Program-made: the position numbers and the translations under genes
Shown here: one piece after another, positions 1-10,168 of the stretch
Layout: each line of letters opens with the position of its first letter
Position numbering within the stretch: position 1 is the first letter of the stretch
The notes under the pieces: model-generated
Told to the model about the DNA's origin: nothing
Database searches by the model: none
Seen by the model: only the letters and a program-made list of their open reading frames with translations
Origin: Phycisphaera sp. TMED24
GTDB taxonomy: Bacteria > Planctomycetota > Phycisphaerae > Phycisphaerales > SM1A02
Reading direction: 5' to 3'
Assembly: GCA_002168105.2 (NCBI GenBank)
Contig: NHCD02000016.1
Span: 68,784 to 132,783, forward strand
DNA: 64,000 bases

Positions 1-580
1 AGCAATCGGCAATCAGGGCGGTGCCGTGATTAAGGGTGATGGCCAAAGGTTGGGCACCGCCCATGCCCCCGCATCCGGCCGTGACATTCAGCGTGCCTTT
101 GAGACTTCCGCCAAAGTGCTGTCTGGCACATTCGGCAAAGGTTTCAAAGGTCCCCTGCAAGATGCCTTGGGTTCCGATGTAGATCCAAGAACCAGCAGTC
201 ATTTGGCCGTACATCATTAAACCGCGGTCGGCCAGATCGTCGAAATGCGACTGCGTGGCCCAGTGAGGCACCAAGTTTGAGTTGGCAATCATGACTCGGG
301 GCGCGTCCTCATGGGTTTGAATAACGCCGACGGGTTTACCGGACTGCACAAGGAGAGTTTGGTCGGGCTCCAGATTTTGGAGTTCTCGAACGATGGCATC
401 GAATGCTTCCCAAGATCTTGCCGCCTGTCCGCGCCCCCCGTAGACCACCAGTTGTTCGGGGATCTCGGCGACCTCGGGATCGAGGTTGTTCATCAACATG
501 CGTAGCGCACCTTCAGCGGCCCATGATTTGCAGGAGCGTTCGGTGCCGCGGGGGGCTCGAATGGTGCGGGTCTTGGTCAT
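1..580 (-). CDS. hutU: Urocanate hydratase, N-terminal part (gene continues past the left edge)
   Basis: Translating the reverse strand from the ATG at 580 gives [39 protein letters not shown]...[21 protein letters not shown]...[24 protein letters not shown]...[21 protein letters not shown], characteristic of urocanase. Not in the ORF track because no stop is in the window. Confidence 0.95.
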   Translation of the reverse strand, partial: MTKTRTIRAPRGTERSCKSWAAEGALRMLMNNLDPEVAEIPEQLVVYGGRGQAARSWEAFDAIVRELQNLEPDQTLLVQSGKPVGVIQTHEDAPRVMIANSNLVPHWATQSHFDDLADRGLMMYGQMTAGSWIYIGTQGILQGTFETFAECARQHFGGSLKGTLNVTAGCGGMGGAQPLAITLNHGTALIADC

Positions 581-2100
581 GGGTCGATCCTAGTCGGGTT
601 GGTGCCGCGAAGGGCGGTGGTCAAAACTTCGATGTCTGACCCCAGAGGGCGGTCGGTGTGGCGGGAACTGACCGATTGTCGTACCCAGGCGAACAGGTTT
701 TCGTTGCCCTCGCCTGAACGAAGAGGGCGGCGGAGTTCCATCGCGTCAGCCGAACAAAGAAGTTCCACGGCAAGAACTCGAGCGGCCAAATCCAAGACAT
801 GCTGGGCCCCGAAAGCTGCCGTGGGGCCAAAAGAATTGAAATCCTCGATACCCGCACTCGTTGAAATATTGTGACATGAGGCAGGAGCGCAGGCCACTCG
901 AATTTCATTGACCAGTGCAGCGGCGGTGTACTGGGCGATCATAAGCCCTGACTCCAGGCCAGCTTCTCGAGCGAGATACGCGGGGATCCCGGCTTGATCG
1001 TCGCGGCCCGAGAGCAGCCAATAGGTTCGGCGTTCGCTGATACCGACCATGGCCGCGATGCTGAGTTTGAGTTGGTCCAAAGCCAGTGCCAGTGGCATGC
1101 CGTGAAAGTTTGCCCCCGAAATAGCGCGTCCGTCGTGGAGCACGATGGGATTGTCGGTTACCGCGCCCAGTTCGCGAGCGAAGACTGCCTCGATGCTTTC
1201 CAGTTGATCGAGGCAAGAGCCCAGAACGGTTGGCGTGGCCCGCAGCGAATAGGGGTCTTGCACCCTTGGGTCGTCATCCAAATGGGATTTCAAAATGGCA
1301 GAACCCGCCAGCCGGGCTCGCATTCTTTTGGCAACCCGGACTGGACCAGGGTGGTTTCGAATGTCGTACAACTCGGCATCCAAATAGGCATCGGTCCCAA
1401 GGCAAGCATCGATCGACAAGGCCGCGATATCAGTGGCGTTGGCCAGCAAAGTGTGGGCTTCCTCAAGCAGCACAATGCCATACGCGGCCATGAGGTGGGT
1501 CCCGTTGATCAGAGCCAACCCTTCTTTTGTTGCAAGTTTGACTGGCGGCAAGCCAATGCGTTCGAGGCCCTCCTTGCCGGTGCAGGTGCCGCTTTGGTCT
1601 TTCGCTGTGCCTTCGCCGATCAGCACCAAGGCCAAGTGGGCCAGAGGGGCAAGGTCGCCTGAAGCCCCAACCGAACCGCGGGACGGGATCACTGGCGTCA
1701 AGTTGTGGTTCAACATCTCCAGAAGTGTGGTGGCCACGATGGGGCGAGCCCCCGAGTGCCCCCGTGCCAAGCTGGCGGCCAAGAGCAGCATCATGCCGCG
1801 CACCACTGGGTCCGGAAGCGGTTCGCCCACCCCAGCGGCGTGCGAGCGAATCAAGTTCGTCTGAAGTTGCTCCAGATCTTGCTTCTCAATCCGGTGACGG
1901 GATAGGGACCCAAATCCTGTGTTGACGCCGTAGGTCGGTTCTGTTTGATTGGTCAAATTCTCGACCGAGGCCTGGGCCTTGCCCATGGCTTCCATGGCAT
2001 CTGGGCCGAGGGTGACTGGGCGGTGATTTCGGATGACATCCAGAGCATCGGCCATGGCCAGTGGTCCAGAATTCAATACCAATGGTTTCATGGCGGACAT
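577..2100 (-). CDS. hutH: Histidine ammonia-lyase
   Basis: MIO signature [28 protein letters not shown] and [12 protein letters not shown]. Start taken at 2100 ([10 protein letters not shown]), so the upstream part of the 781-aa ORF is non-coding. ATGA overlap with hutU. Confidence 0.95.
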   Translation of the reverse strand: MSAMKPLVLNSGPLAMADALDVIRNHRPVTLGPDAMEAMGKAQASVENLTNQTEPTYGVNTGFGSLSRHRIEKQDLEQLQTNLIRSHAAGVGEPLPDPVVRGMMLLLAASLARGHSGARPIVATTLLEMLNHNLTPVIPSRGSVGASGDLAPLAHLALVLIGEGTAKDQSGTCTGKEGLERIGLPPVKLATKEGLALINGTHLMAAYGIVLLEEAHTLLANATDIAALSIDACLGTDAYLDAELYDIRNHPGPVRVAKRMRARLAGSAILKSHLDDDPRVQDPYSLRATPTVLGSCLDQLESIEAVFARELGAVTDNPIVLHDGRAISGANFHGMPLALALDQLKLSIAAMVGISERRTYWLLSGRDDQAGIPAYLAREAGLESGLMIAQYTAAALVNEIRVACAPASCHNISTSAGIEDFNSFGPTAAFGAQHVLDLAARVLAVELLCSADAMELRRPLRSGEGNENLFAWVRQSVSSRHTDRPLGSDIEVLTTALRGTNPTRIDP

Positions 2101-2139
2101 CGTGCTTGGACGATAACGGTTCAACGAAGGGCGGAAAAG

Positions 2140-2952
2140 ATGGACGACACTTGGCGTAGCTCTATTCGGACCTTGTCCATGGTCTTTGGCATGATCCTTG
2201 CCGCTTTTTTGGTAGGGGCTGGCCCCCAGGGCACCCCGCCTCTTGGCCCTTTGGTGTTCTCGGATCCTGTGACCGGAGCGGCCATGATCTTGGCCGTTGC
2301 CGTGGCGACCGGTGCCGCTGTCGTCGCCTTTCGATTCGGTGACGGAGGGGGGGGGCTCTTTGCGTTCGGCATTGTGCTCTGGGCCGCTGGTCGCCATCTT
2401 GCCCCCACGGTTGATCGCTTGTTCGCTCCCACCGCTTTTGATGTTGTTTGGGATGGACTGGTGCTGTCGGCCGCTATTTTTGGTGTTTCCACTGTTCTGT
2501 CCAGAGTGACTGGTCCGGCATGCCGGCCTGAGCCGCCCGATGAGGGTGGGTCGGACCGACTTGCCGTGGGCTGGCTGGCCATGCTCGTGGCCCTCCCCGT
2601 GGCCCACCTGACTGCGGTTTCCAACGATCCAGGGCAAGCGGCCGGCGGAGCTGCCCTCGGTGGTGTAGCGGCGGGCTTGGCCGGTCGCTTGGCGGCACCT
2701 CACGCTTCCCCATTCCGGCTGATGCTGGTCCTGGTGCCCATTGGCGTACTGGGTCGTGTTCTGGTTGCCCCAGCTCTGATCGACGCCGATGCATGGCGCC
2801 TCGGAGCCGGTCCCGGCCTTCTGGCCCCCTTGCCCATGGACTGGGCGGGTGGTGGGCTGGCTGGCTTTGCCCTGGGGGCTGTTTGGGCCCGCAGCTTCCT
2901 CAAACCCTCCACGATTGGCCAAAATGTTGCGTCAGACGCGGTGAGCGGCTAG
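2140..2952 (+). CDS. Hypothetical multi-pass membrane protein
   Basis: From MDDTWRSSIRTLSMVFGMILAAFLVGAG; many hydrophobic Ala/Gly/Val/Leu segments; ORF open on +. Confidence 0.55.
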   Translation: MDDTWRSSIRTLSMVFGMILAAFLVGAGPQGTPPLGPLVFSDPVTGAAMILAVAVATGAAVVAFRFGDGGGGLFAFGIVLWAAGRHLAPTVDRLFAPTAFDVVWDGLVLSAAIFGVSTVLSRVTGPACRPEPPDEGGSDRLAVGWLAMLVALPVAHLTAVSNDPGQAAGGAALGGVAAGLAGRLAAPHASPFRLMLVLVPIGVLGRVLVAPALIDADAWRLGAGPGLLAPLPMDWAGGGLAGFALGAVWARSFLKPSTIGQNVASDAVSG

Positions 2953-2994
2953 AATTTTCGGCTCGGCTCATTTCGAGTCAGGCCTGGAGCAGAT

Positions 2995-3312
2995 ATGTAC
3001 GCCATCGTCGAAGACAGTGGAACCCAAATTCGCGTTGCCGAAGGCGACGAATTCGAAGTTGACCTCCGTGAAGGAGCGGAAGCGGGAAGTGAGATCGTTT
3101 TCGATCGCGTCCTCCTGATTTCCTCCGGCGAAGGCGAGCCAACCGTTGGGCTTCCTTACGTGGAAGGCGCCTCGGTGAAGGCTGAAGTTTTGGAGCAATT
3201 CAAGGCCGACAAAGTCACCAGCATCAAGTTCAAGCGTCGGAAGGGATACCGCCGAAATAAGGGTCATCGTCAGCCGTACTTGCAGGTCCGAGTGACCGGC
3301 ATCTCTGCCTGA
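2995..3312 (+). CDS. rplU: 50S ribosomal protein L21
   Basis: MYAIVEDSGTQIRVAEGDEFEVD...FKRRKGYRRNKGHRQPYLQVRVTGI is typical L21. Confidence 0.97.
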   Translation: MYAIVEDSGTQIRVAEGDEFEVDLREGAEAGSEIVFDRVLLISSGEGEPTVGLPYVEGASVKAEVLEQFKADKVTSIKFKRRKGYRRNKGHRQPYLQVRVTGISA

Positions 3313-3357
3313 CCGAACCCGCTGGCGCAACTCTTCGCGCTGTCAAGTTGTCCACCC

Positions 3358-3394
3358 ACACCGTCCGCTGGCCAAGCCGCGGACGGTGTTTTTT
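3358..3394 (+). terminator. Rho-independent terminator after rplU
   Basis: ACACCGTCCGC / GCGGACGGTGT 11-bp stem followed by TTTTTT. Confidence 0.85.
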
Positions 3395-3495
3395 AACTGA
3401 TAAGGGGTTTTTGTCTCCATGCGTTTTGAGACGCATGTGTTGTGCTTTGTGAATTCCACGCCGGCAATGAATGACGGCCGCGTAAGTTTCGCGTT

Positions 3496-4248
3496 TCAGG
3501 CCTTCACGCCAAGGTGCAAGGCGCAGATCCCAAAGTCCAGTGACTTCGTTTGCACTTCAGAAAAGCCAGCTTTGGTCATGGCGTCGGCCAAGCTTTGTGC
3601 GTCAAGGAACGTGTCCACGCTTCTTGGGAGATAGCGGTAGGCCCCGCTGGAATCTCCGGAAATCCAAGTGGCGGTTCGGGGCATGATGTGATGGGTCCAA
3701 AGCCGCGATCCCCAGCGGGCTGGGGCAAAGCTTGGCTCCGAAAATTCAAGTACCACCAGTCGGCCCTTGGGCCGAAGGACACGGAAGAATTCAGCAAAGG
3801 CTCGATCTGGCTCTCCAACATTCCGGATGCCAAAGGCAATGGTGAGGACATCTTTGCTCTCGTCGTCGCACTCCAATCGTGTGGCATCTCCCTGAACGTA
3901 TGAAATCTCAAGGTTGTCTCGACGTTTTCTCAGCTTGTCTTTGGCGATCTCAAGCATGCCCGGGGTGTAGTCCAGTCCGACAATTGATTTGGGGCCAGCC
4001 TTGGCCAAGGCTTCGGTCAAATCTCCAGTACCACAGGCCACATCCAAGACATCGTCTTCCGGTCTGACCGAGGCGAGACGAACCGCTTTCTTGCGCCACG
4101 CTTGGTCACGCCAGAAGGAGTGCAATCGGTTGTTTAGGTCATATGCGGGGGCAATCGCCTCAAACATCCGTCGAACCCGACTCGGCTTGTCATCGGCCGC
4201 ATGAGGGTTGCTTTCAAGATCTTTCTGGTCCCAGGCCTGCTCGCTCAT
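3496..4248 (-). CDS. ubiE: Demethylmenaquinone/ubiquinone C-methyltransferase (UbiE/MenG)
   Basis: FEAIAPAYDLNNRLHSFWRDQAWRKKAV, VLDVACGTGDLTEAL, YTPGMLEIAKDKL, DVLTIAFGIRNV. Confidence 0.92.
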   Translation of the reverse strand: MSEQAWDQKDLESNPHAADDKPSRVRRMFEAIAPAYDLNNRLHSFWRDQAWRKKAVRLASVRPEDDVLDVACGTGDLTEALAKAGPKSIVGLDYTPGMLEIAKDKLRKRRDNLEISYVQGDATRLECDDESKDVLTIAFGIRNVGEPDRAFAEFFRVLRPKGRLVVLEFSEPSFAPARWGSRLWTHHIMPRTATWISGDSSGAYRYLPRSVDTFLDAQSLADAMTKAGFSEVQTKSLDFGICALHLGVKA

Positions 4249-4285
4249 GTCTCGATCCTAGGCTCCACCTCGTTAGCATGCACAC

Positions 4286-5089
4286 GTGCCTTTTGACGCT
4301 TTGACATGGTGGACCCACGATCGTCCGCCCGCCACCTATGGCGGCCCCAACCGTTTTTGTGTCGATGGTCGCGCCCTGGTGTCGTTGCAGTCGGTTCGGT
4401 CAGGCCTGCGTCAGACCCCGCACGCAGTTCTCACTGCTTGTTCGAGTGAAGATCAGGCGGTTCCGATGCTGGACCCATTGGCCCGCGGTTTGGATGCTGA
4501 TGTCGAAACGGTCATCGGCGCAAAAGTTCGCGTCATTGCCATCGCCCCTGCTGGCGGTGGGTACCACCCGGCCCACAGTCGACTGCTCGAACTTTTGGAG
4601 CAAGTCACAGACGAGGGCTCTGTACGTTGCGTGTATGTGGTTCAGCCAGATCCACTTCCGGAGCGCGGGCGACTTGAAGTGTCAAGCCCAGAAACCTTCG
4701 ATGAGCTGTTGCGGCATTTCCCCCACCTTCACTTCCATTTTGGTGGGATGCTGCACCTCCGCGAGGGACTTTTTCGTTTGATGCATCGCTCCCCTTGGAT
4801 GACCACGAACCTGGCCGGTGCTTTGGGCAAACCTCGACTGTTGGATGTGGTGCTTGAGCGGGCCACAGAAGAGGGGCTTGGCCAGAGGCTTTACTTTGCA
4901 TCTGGGTTTCCCAATCTTGACCCCACCTCTGCTCTTGAACAATTGCTGGGGCACAATGTTTGGCGTCGACAACGAGGCTTACCCTCACTCCCATCAGCAT
5001 TGCTGCGGGGCATTGCCGAGCGGGGGAATCCCGTCGATTACGAACCGGGAACCGAGACGGGGCGGACAGGCAGTGCTCCAAAGGCGTAA
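4286..5089 (+). CDS. Hypothetical protein, possibly amidohydrolase-like
   Basis: Long ORF with plausible codon usage. HLHFHFGGMLHLREGL and a late ASGFPNLDPTSALEQLL resemble amidohydrolase-2-type barrels only weakly. Confidence 0.5.
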   Translation: MPFDALTWWTHDRPPATYGGPNRFCVDGRALVSLQSVRSGLRQTPHAVLTACSSEDQAVPMLDPLARGLDADVETVIGAKVRVIAIAPAGGGYHPAHSRLLELLEQVTDEGSVRCVYVVQPDPLPERGRLEVSSPETFDELLRHFPHLHFHFGGMLHLREGLFRLMHRSPWMTTNLAGALGKPRLLDVVLERATEEGLGQRLYFASGFPNLDPTSALEQLLGHNVWRRQRGLPSLPSALLRGIAERGNPVDYEPGTETGRTGSAPKA

Positions 5090-6264
5090 CGGTCTGGCCC
5101 GAGCCGGACGTCACTGTTGATCGCTTCCGTCCACGTCAATTTTTTGCCTGAATAGGCTGAATCTCGCCCCATGATGGCCGTCATCGTGCTTTCCGCGACC
5201 CGTTGCCCTTCGTTGAGATATGGGCCGCTTTCGGTGATGGACGCGATCAGGTCGATGTGTTCCTGTTCGTAGGGGTTCCGTCCACCTTTGGTCCGCCAAG
5301 GAGATTCTCCGGTGATGATGGATCGACCTCCGTCGGTTCGGAGTACACCTTTGGTGCCAATAATTTCTTCGGCGACTTTTCCAGTGCAGCCGTCAATTTG
5401 TCGGCACCAGCTGGTCAACCGAACGTCATTGTCGTATTCGAAATCAATGGCGAAGTGGTCAAAGATGTTGCCCCACTCGGGCCCGGTTCGAACCTCCCGG
5501 CCGCCCATGCCCGTGGCTGACTTCGGCGGCCCTCCGATCGCCCAGTTGCACACGTCGATGTTGTGGATGTGTTGTTCAACGATGTGGTCCCCGGAGAGCC
5601 ACGTGAAATACAACCAGTTGCGCATCTGCCACTCGGTATCCGTCATGTTGCCGGTGCGATCCACACGCCACAGGAAGCCTTGGTTCCACCAGCAATTTGC
5701 GCTTCTGATGTCTCCAATACGGCCATCTCGAAGTTGCGCCATGGCTGCGATATATGGCTGTTGATGACGACGCTGGGTGCCAGATACGACCGAGAGTTTC
5801 TTGGTCTTGGCTTCGGCGGCCGCGGCAATGACCGTGCGTACCCCAGGGGCATCAACCGCTACAGGTTTTTCCATGAACACGTGCTTGCCGGCAGCGACGG
5901 CCGCGGCAAAATGCTCGGGGCGAAAATGCGGTGGTGTTGCCAAAATCACCATGTCGACATCCGCAGCCAAAACGTTCTGGAAGGCATCAAACCCTGAGAA
6001 GGTGGTCTCGGGCGTGACGGAAGAACGGGGCTCGTTGGCCAGCTTCGCCGCCGCAGATTGGACACGCTCGGCGAAAACATCGCCCAAGGCGACGATACGA
6101 ACCATTGGGGATGACGCGAGGCAATTCCAGATCGCTCCGGTACCTCGCCCACCGCACCCGATGACCCCAACCCGGATCACTTCTTCGGAGTGGCTGGCGA
6201 AGGCGTACGGCGCGAGTGCCGCGGCCGCCCCGGTGCTGAGAAAATGTCGTCGGGAATGCGTCAT
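5038..6264 (-). CDS. Gfo/Idh/MocA family oxidoreductase with twin-arginine signal
   Basis: Tat motif SRRHFLSTG, then IRVGVIGCGGRGTGAIWNCL, ATPPHFRPEHFAAAVAAGKHVFMEKPVAVD. Confidence 0.93.
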   Translation of the reverse strand: MTHSRRHFLSTGAAAALAPYAFASHSEEVIRVGVIGCGGRGTGAIWNCLASSPMVRIVALGDVFAERVQSAAAKLANEPRSSVTPETTFSGFDAFQNVLAADVDMVILATPPHFRPEHFAAAVAAGKHVFMEKPVAVDAPGVRTVIAAAAEAKTKKLSVVSGTQRRHQQPYIAAMAQLRDGRIGDIRSANCWWNQGFLWRVDRTGNMTDTEWQMRNWLYFTWLSGDHIVEQHIHNIDVCNWAIGGPPKSATGMGGREVRTGPEWGNIFDHFAIDFEYDNDVRLTSWCRQIDGCTGKVAEEIIGTKGVLRTDGGRSIITGESPWRTKGGRNPYEQEHIDLIASITESGPYLNEGQRVAESTMTAIMGRDSAYSGKKLTWTEAINSDVRLGPDRYAFGALPVRPVSVPGS

Positions 6265-7121
6265 CCTGAGAGTCCTCTTTCTTTCAAACGTGCGGGGTCT
6301 GGTTTGGCGTCTTCTGGCGCTTCGTCGGGTTTGGGTTCGTGTTCTATGCCTTTGGCGGGTGCTTTGGCTGGCTTGCCTTCAGCATCCGTCTCGAGCACCA
6401 GTCGGAGGCCGACGAACCCGCCATCGGCGAGCCACCAAATGCTTTGTGGGTCCTGGGGATCACTGGCGTTCCAGTTCTCCATGTCTTCAGGAACCGCTTT
6501 GGCGGGGAAGGCATCTTGGGCCAAGGTCTCGTAACAGCCACCGTACGTGAGGTGCTCGCCTTTGGGGCCGGTCACCCATTCGGAAGCGTTGCCGAACAAG
6601 TCGACCAGGCCCAGCGCGTCGGGCTTTTTTTCCCCCAAAGGATGGGTGACCCAGTCGGCGTTCTCATCGAGCCACGCATGTTCCAACAGGTTGTCTTTGG
6701 AGATCTGGGAGCGTTGGGCCAGCAGCTTCCATTCTGCTTCGGTGGGGAGTCGGTAGTGGCGCTTGGTCTTAAGCGAAAGCCAGCGGGCAAAACAGCGGGC
6801 GTGTCGGTATTGCACACTGATGGCGGGGTATCCGTTGTGCCCAAAGGACCGGTCCATGGCGATGTACGGTTTGCTGGGCCGGGCGATGATGTCACTTGAT
6901 TCGGCCACGGATGATTCCGACTCCGCCTTGCGATCCAGTTCGAATCGGTACGCATCAAGCAGATCCCAACTGACCTCGGTCTTGCCCACAAAGAAGGCTT
7001 TCGGAACATCTTGCTCGGGCGCCGCTTCGACTGGGATCATGTCAAAGGTGTGAATGGTGCCCGGGACTTTTTGGCTGAGAACGTCGGCAGCAAGAAGAAG
7101 GGTAAGGATCATCACCGGCAA
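6261..7121 (-). CDS. Exported SUMF1/formylglycine-generating-enzyme-like domain protein
   Basis: KTEVSWDLLDAY, PAISVQYRHARCFARWLSLKTKRHYRLPTEAEWKLLAQ, GLVDLFGNASEWV, GGFVGLRLV. N-terminal hydrophobic signal. ATGA overlap with the Gfo/Idh gene. Confidence 0.85.
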   Translation of the reverse strand: MPVMILTLLLAADVLSQKVPGTIHTFDMIPVEAAPEQDVPKAFFVGKTEVSWDLLDAYRFELDRKAESESSVAESSDIIARPSKPYIAMDRSFGHNGYPAISVQYRHARCFARWLSLKTKRHYRLPTEAEWKLLAQRSQISKDNLLEHAWLDENADWVTHPLGEKKPDALGLVDLFGNASEWVTGPKGEHLTYGGCYETLAQDAFPAKAVPEDMENWNASDPQDPQSIWWLADGGFVGLRLVLETDAEGKPAKAPAKGIEHEPKPDEAPEDAKPDPARLKERGLSG

Positions 7122-7159
7122 ACATACCAGCCAAACTGCTCCGGATACACTTTGAACCG

Positions 7160-7528
7160 ATGGAGACCGAAGGTTCCCACAACGTCGTGGTGGAAGCGAC
7201 CCCGCGCTTTGCCCCCGAACACAGCGACCCCAAGCAGGGCCGCTGGATCTTCATCTACCGCATTCGGATTGAGAATCAATCGGAGGGGCCGGTTCGTGTT
7301 CTGGTGCGACACTGGGAAATCGTGGATGCCGATGGGGACAAGAACATCATCGATGACGAAGGTGTGGTGGGTTGTCAGCCGCGGCTTGATCCCGGCGAGA
7401 CCTTCGAATATGAATCGTTTTGTGCCTTGCCGACCGAGTGGGGCACCATGGAGGGGCATTACATGGCTGAAGACCGATATGGCCAGCCAATGCAAGTGCA
7501 GATTCCACGGATGCATTTGCATCCATGA
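7160..7528 (+). CDS. apaG: ApaG domain protein
   Basis: WIFIYRIRIENQSEGPVRVLVRHWEIVDADG...VVGCQPRLDPGETFEYESFCALPTEWGTMEGHYM. Confidence 0.93.
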   Translation: METEGSHNVVVEATPRFAPEHSDPKQGRWIFIYRIRIENQSEGPVRVLVRHWEIVDADGDKNIIDDEGVVGCQPRLDPGETFEYESFCALPTEWGTMEGHYMAEDRYGQPMQVQIPRMHLHP

Positions 7529-7547
7529 AAGCGGCTTGATCATCGAC

Positions 7548-8372
7548 TCACACCGGCAGTTCGTCGGGCAGGCTTTCGAGAGCCTCGGTCAAAATTTCCG
7601 TGCCGGTTTCCGTAATCAAGACATCATGTTCGTGGTGCACCGACCGTGAACCGTCCGCAATATTGATGGGCCAAGCGCGGTGCTCTTGCGTGGTCTCGCC
7701 GGTACCGGTGGCAATCATCGGTTCCAAAGCGACCAGCATGCCGGGCTTCCAACGCACACGGCATTCGGTCCACTCGCCTGGATAGCTGGGTCTGACGTTG
7801 GCGATAAATGGAGCTTCATGCAATTGACGTCCCACGCCGTGACCCCCGAAGCCCCGGACCAAGTGCAGGCCCAGTTGGCCTTCCACCAAGTCTTGCACGG
7901 CCACCGCCCAATCCAGCAATTCTCCGCCAGGCGTGATGGCGGCGATCCCGGCACCAAGGCTGGCGATCCCGGCATCCATGAGTGCTCGATCTGACGGGTT
8001 CGGAGGGCCCAAGTGGTAGGTCCATGCGGCGTCACCAATAAAGCCATTTTTAAGCGCGCCGACATCGACTTTGACCAGATCACCTTGGGCAAATGGCAAT
8101 TCGTCGTTCGAAGGATGGCCGTGCACCACACATTCGTTGCGGCTGATGCAGGCTTGCCCCGGGAAGGGGGGGAGGCGCTGCACGCGGTAGCCCAGGAAGC
8201 AGCTTTTGGCGTTGTGTTCCCACAAGGTTTCGCCGACCCACCGGTCAAGTTGGGTGGGGGTGACTCCCGGGCGCAGGCGGTCCACCACCATTTGGTGCAC
8301 TTTGACCACAACCTCGGCCGCAGCTCGGCATTGGTCAATTTCCTTGGGATTCAGCACTGGGATCGGACGCAC
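7548..8372 (-). CDS. map: Type I methionine aminopeptidase
   Basis: CISRNECVVHGHPSNDELPFAQGDLVKVDVGALKNGFIGDAAWTY, GFGGHGVGRQLHEAP, GMLVALEPMI. Confidence 0.95.
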   Translation of the reverse strand: MRPIPVLNPKEIDQCRAAAEVVVKVHQMVVDRLRPGVTPTQLDRWVGETLWEHNAKSCFLGYRVQRLPPFPGQACISRNECVVHGHPSNDELPFAQGDLVKVDVGALKNGFIGDAAWTYHLGPPNPSDRALMDAGIASLGAGIAAITPGGELLDWAVAVQDLVEGQLGLHLVRGFGGHGVGRQLHEAPFIANVRPSYPGEWTECRVRWKPGMLVALEPMIATGTGETTQEHRAWPINIADGSRSVHHEHDVLITETGTEILTEALESLPDELPV

Positions 8373-8411
8373 GAGACTTCAATTGTACCGATTCGCGTAG
8401 CATCAACAGAT

Positions 8412-9725
8412 ATGTCCAGACTCCTGATTCGTGGTGGCCACTGTGTTCGCCCTGATGGCGTGACCCAGCAGAACATCCTGATTGAAGACGGCAGGTTCCT
8501 TGATTTTGATCCGCCGGCCTCAGCCCACACGGATGACGTCATCGATGCCTCCGGCAAACATGTTTTCCCCGGCTTGATCGACGACCAAGTTCATTTCCGC
8601 GAGCCCGGCCTGACCCACAAGGAGGATCTCCGCACCGGATCCATGGCCGCGGCGAAAGGGGGCGTGACGGCATTTATGGAGATGCCCAACACCTCGCCCA
8701 ACACCACCTCCGCGGGTGCCCTCTCTGCCAAGCTGGCCCGCGCGAAGCGCTCATGCGTGGTGGACTATGGGTTCTTCGCGGGAGCGACCGGACAGAACAC
8801 CGCCTGGCTTCGGGAAGAGACACGAGCCTGCGGCATCAAAATTTTCATCGGGTCTTCCACCGGTGACTTGTTGGTTGACGAACAAGAAGCGCTAGAAGAG
8901 ATCTTTGCCCAGACCTGTCTGCCCATTGCGGCCCACTGCGAAGACGAGACGCTGGTTCGGGCCAACGCGGCAGCCCTCGACGGAGGCCGTGTCATTTCTG
9001 ACCACTCCAAAATCAGGAACGCGGAGGCGGCGGCCAAGAGTGCAGCCCGGACCATCGATTTGGCCCGAAGACACAAGCACCGATTCCATCTGTTGCACGT
9101 CTCCAGCGCTGCCGAATGTGATGTACTTCGTGAACGCCCCGAATGGGTGACCGCTGAGGCTTGTCCCCACCATTTGTTTTTCGACACCACCGACTACGAC
9201 CGACTGGGCTCTCGGGTGCAGATGAACCCGGCCCTGAAAAGTCCAGAAGATAGAGAGGCGGTGTGGGCGGCTTTGCACGATGGCACCATCGAGGTGTTGG
9301 CGACCGATCACGCACCGCACACCCTTGAAGAAAAAGATCAGCCATACCCGCGCAGTCCATCGGGTCTTCCCTCCATTGAGTGGTTGTTGCCGTTGATGAT
9401 CGATGCCGCTTCGGATGGTCGATGCACTTTTGAACAAATTGCGGCTTGGGGGGCAGCCAACCCGGCAAAGGTCTGGGATTTAAAGGGCAAAGGGGGCTTG
9501 AAGCCAGGTTTGGATGCCGACTTCAGCATTGTCGACACCGAAGCAGAGTCGAAGGTGCAAGATGGCTCCCAAGTCACCAAGTGCAATTGGTCCCCTTGGC
9601 ATGGTTCAACCTTGCGGGGCATGGTGTGTTCCACCTGGGTGCGAGGTCTTCGTGCGTACCACGAAGGTCAATTTGCCGATCTAGGCTCGGGCCAGCCCCT
9701 TCAGTACGATCGAGGTGATTCATGA
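8412..9725 (+). CDS. pyrC: Dihydroorotase
   Basis: From MSRLLIRGGHCVRPDG; DASGKHVFPGLIDDQVHFREPGLTHKEDL, EMPNTSPNTT, LLHVSSAAE, EACPHHLFF, LATDHAPHTLEEK. Confidence 0.95.
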   Translation: MSRLLIRGGHCVRPDGVTQQNILIEDGRFLDFDPPASAHTDDVIDASGKHVFPGLIDDQVHFREPGLTHKEDLRTGSMAAAKGGVTAFMEMPNTSPNTTSAGALSAKLARAKRSCVVDYGFFAGATGQNTAWLREETRACGIKIFIGSSTGDLLVDEQEALEEIFAQTCLPIAAHCEDETLVRANAAALDGGRVISDHSKIRNAEAAAKSAARTIDLARRHKHRFHLLHVSSAAECDVLRERPEWVTAEACPHHLFFDTTDYDRLGSRVQMNPALKSPEDREAVWAALHDGTIEVLATDHAPHTLEEKDQPYPRSPSGLPSIEWLLPLMIDAASDGRCTFEQIAAWGAANPAKVWDLKGKGGLKPGLDADFSIVDTEAESKVQDGSQVTKCNWSPWHGSTLRGMVCSTWVRGLRAYHEGQFADLGSGQPLQYDRGDS

Positions 9726-10168
9726 TCTGGCTTCATGCTGTTTGGGTTTTTCTGGCGGGAATGTTGCAACCGGTGCAGTCGGGTATGAATGCGGAGTTGA
9801 GCCGTCATGCCGCAGCGCCATTGACAGCCGCCACTTGGAACATGCTTCTTGGCTTTGTGGTGGTGGCGTTGATTTGCGTCTTTTCGGGCGCCCCGGTACC
9901 CGGAGTCAATCTGCTCCGGGTCGCGCCGGTATGGAGCCTGTGGGGCGGACTGTGCGGCGCCGTCATTGTCTTCACCATGCTCTTCAACGCACCGGTGCTT
10001 GGGGCAGTGTTGTTGCTGTCGTGCTTCTTGTTGGGGCAGCTGACGAGTTCGTCGATCTTGGACCAGTTTGGCCTGATGGGATTCCCGCAGCGATCGGTCG
10101 TGGATCAACGCTTGGTGGGCTTGGTGTTGGTGGTCGCCGGGGTGGTACTGCTGCTGCGAGCGCGTTAG
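9722..10168 (+). CDS. YdcZ/DUF606-like DMT-family membrane protein
   Basis: GMLQPVQSGMNAELSRHAAAPLTAATWNMLLG plus four to five TM segments; ATGA overlap with pyrC. Confidence 0.75.
   Translation: MIWLHAVWVFLAGMLQPVQSGMNAELSRHAAAPLTAATWNMLLGFVVVALICVFSGAPVPGVNLLRVAPVWSLWGGLCGAVIVFTMLFNAPVLGAVLLLSCFLLGQLTSSSILDQFGLMGFPQRSVVDQRLVGLVLVVAGVVLLLRAR

Noticed and set aside
2121-2624. 167-aa minus-strand ORF
   Set aside because: Antisense of the 2140-2952 membrane protein; Pro/Ser/Ala/Thr-rich composition typical of GC-rich shadow ORFs.
577-2922. 781-aa minus-strand ORF as one protein
   Set aside because: Only the part from about 2100 down is histidine ammonia-lyase; the N-terminal 270 residues are low-complexity antisense of the + strand membrane protein gene.
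8013-9725. 570-aa ORF start at 8013 for dihydroorotase
   Set aside because: The first 133 codons are antisense to map; the real start is at 8412.
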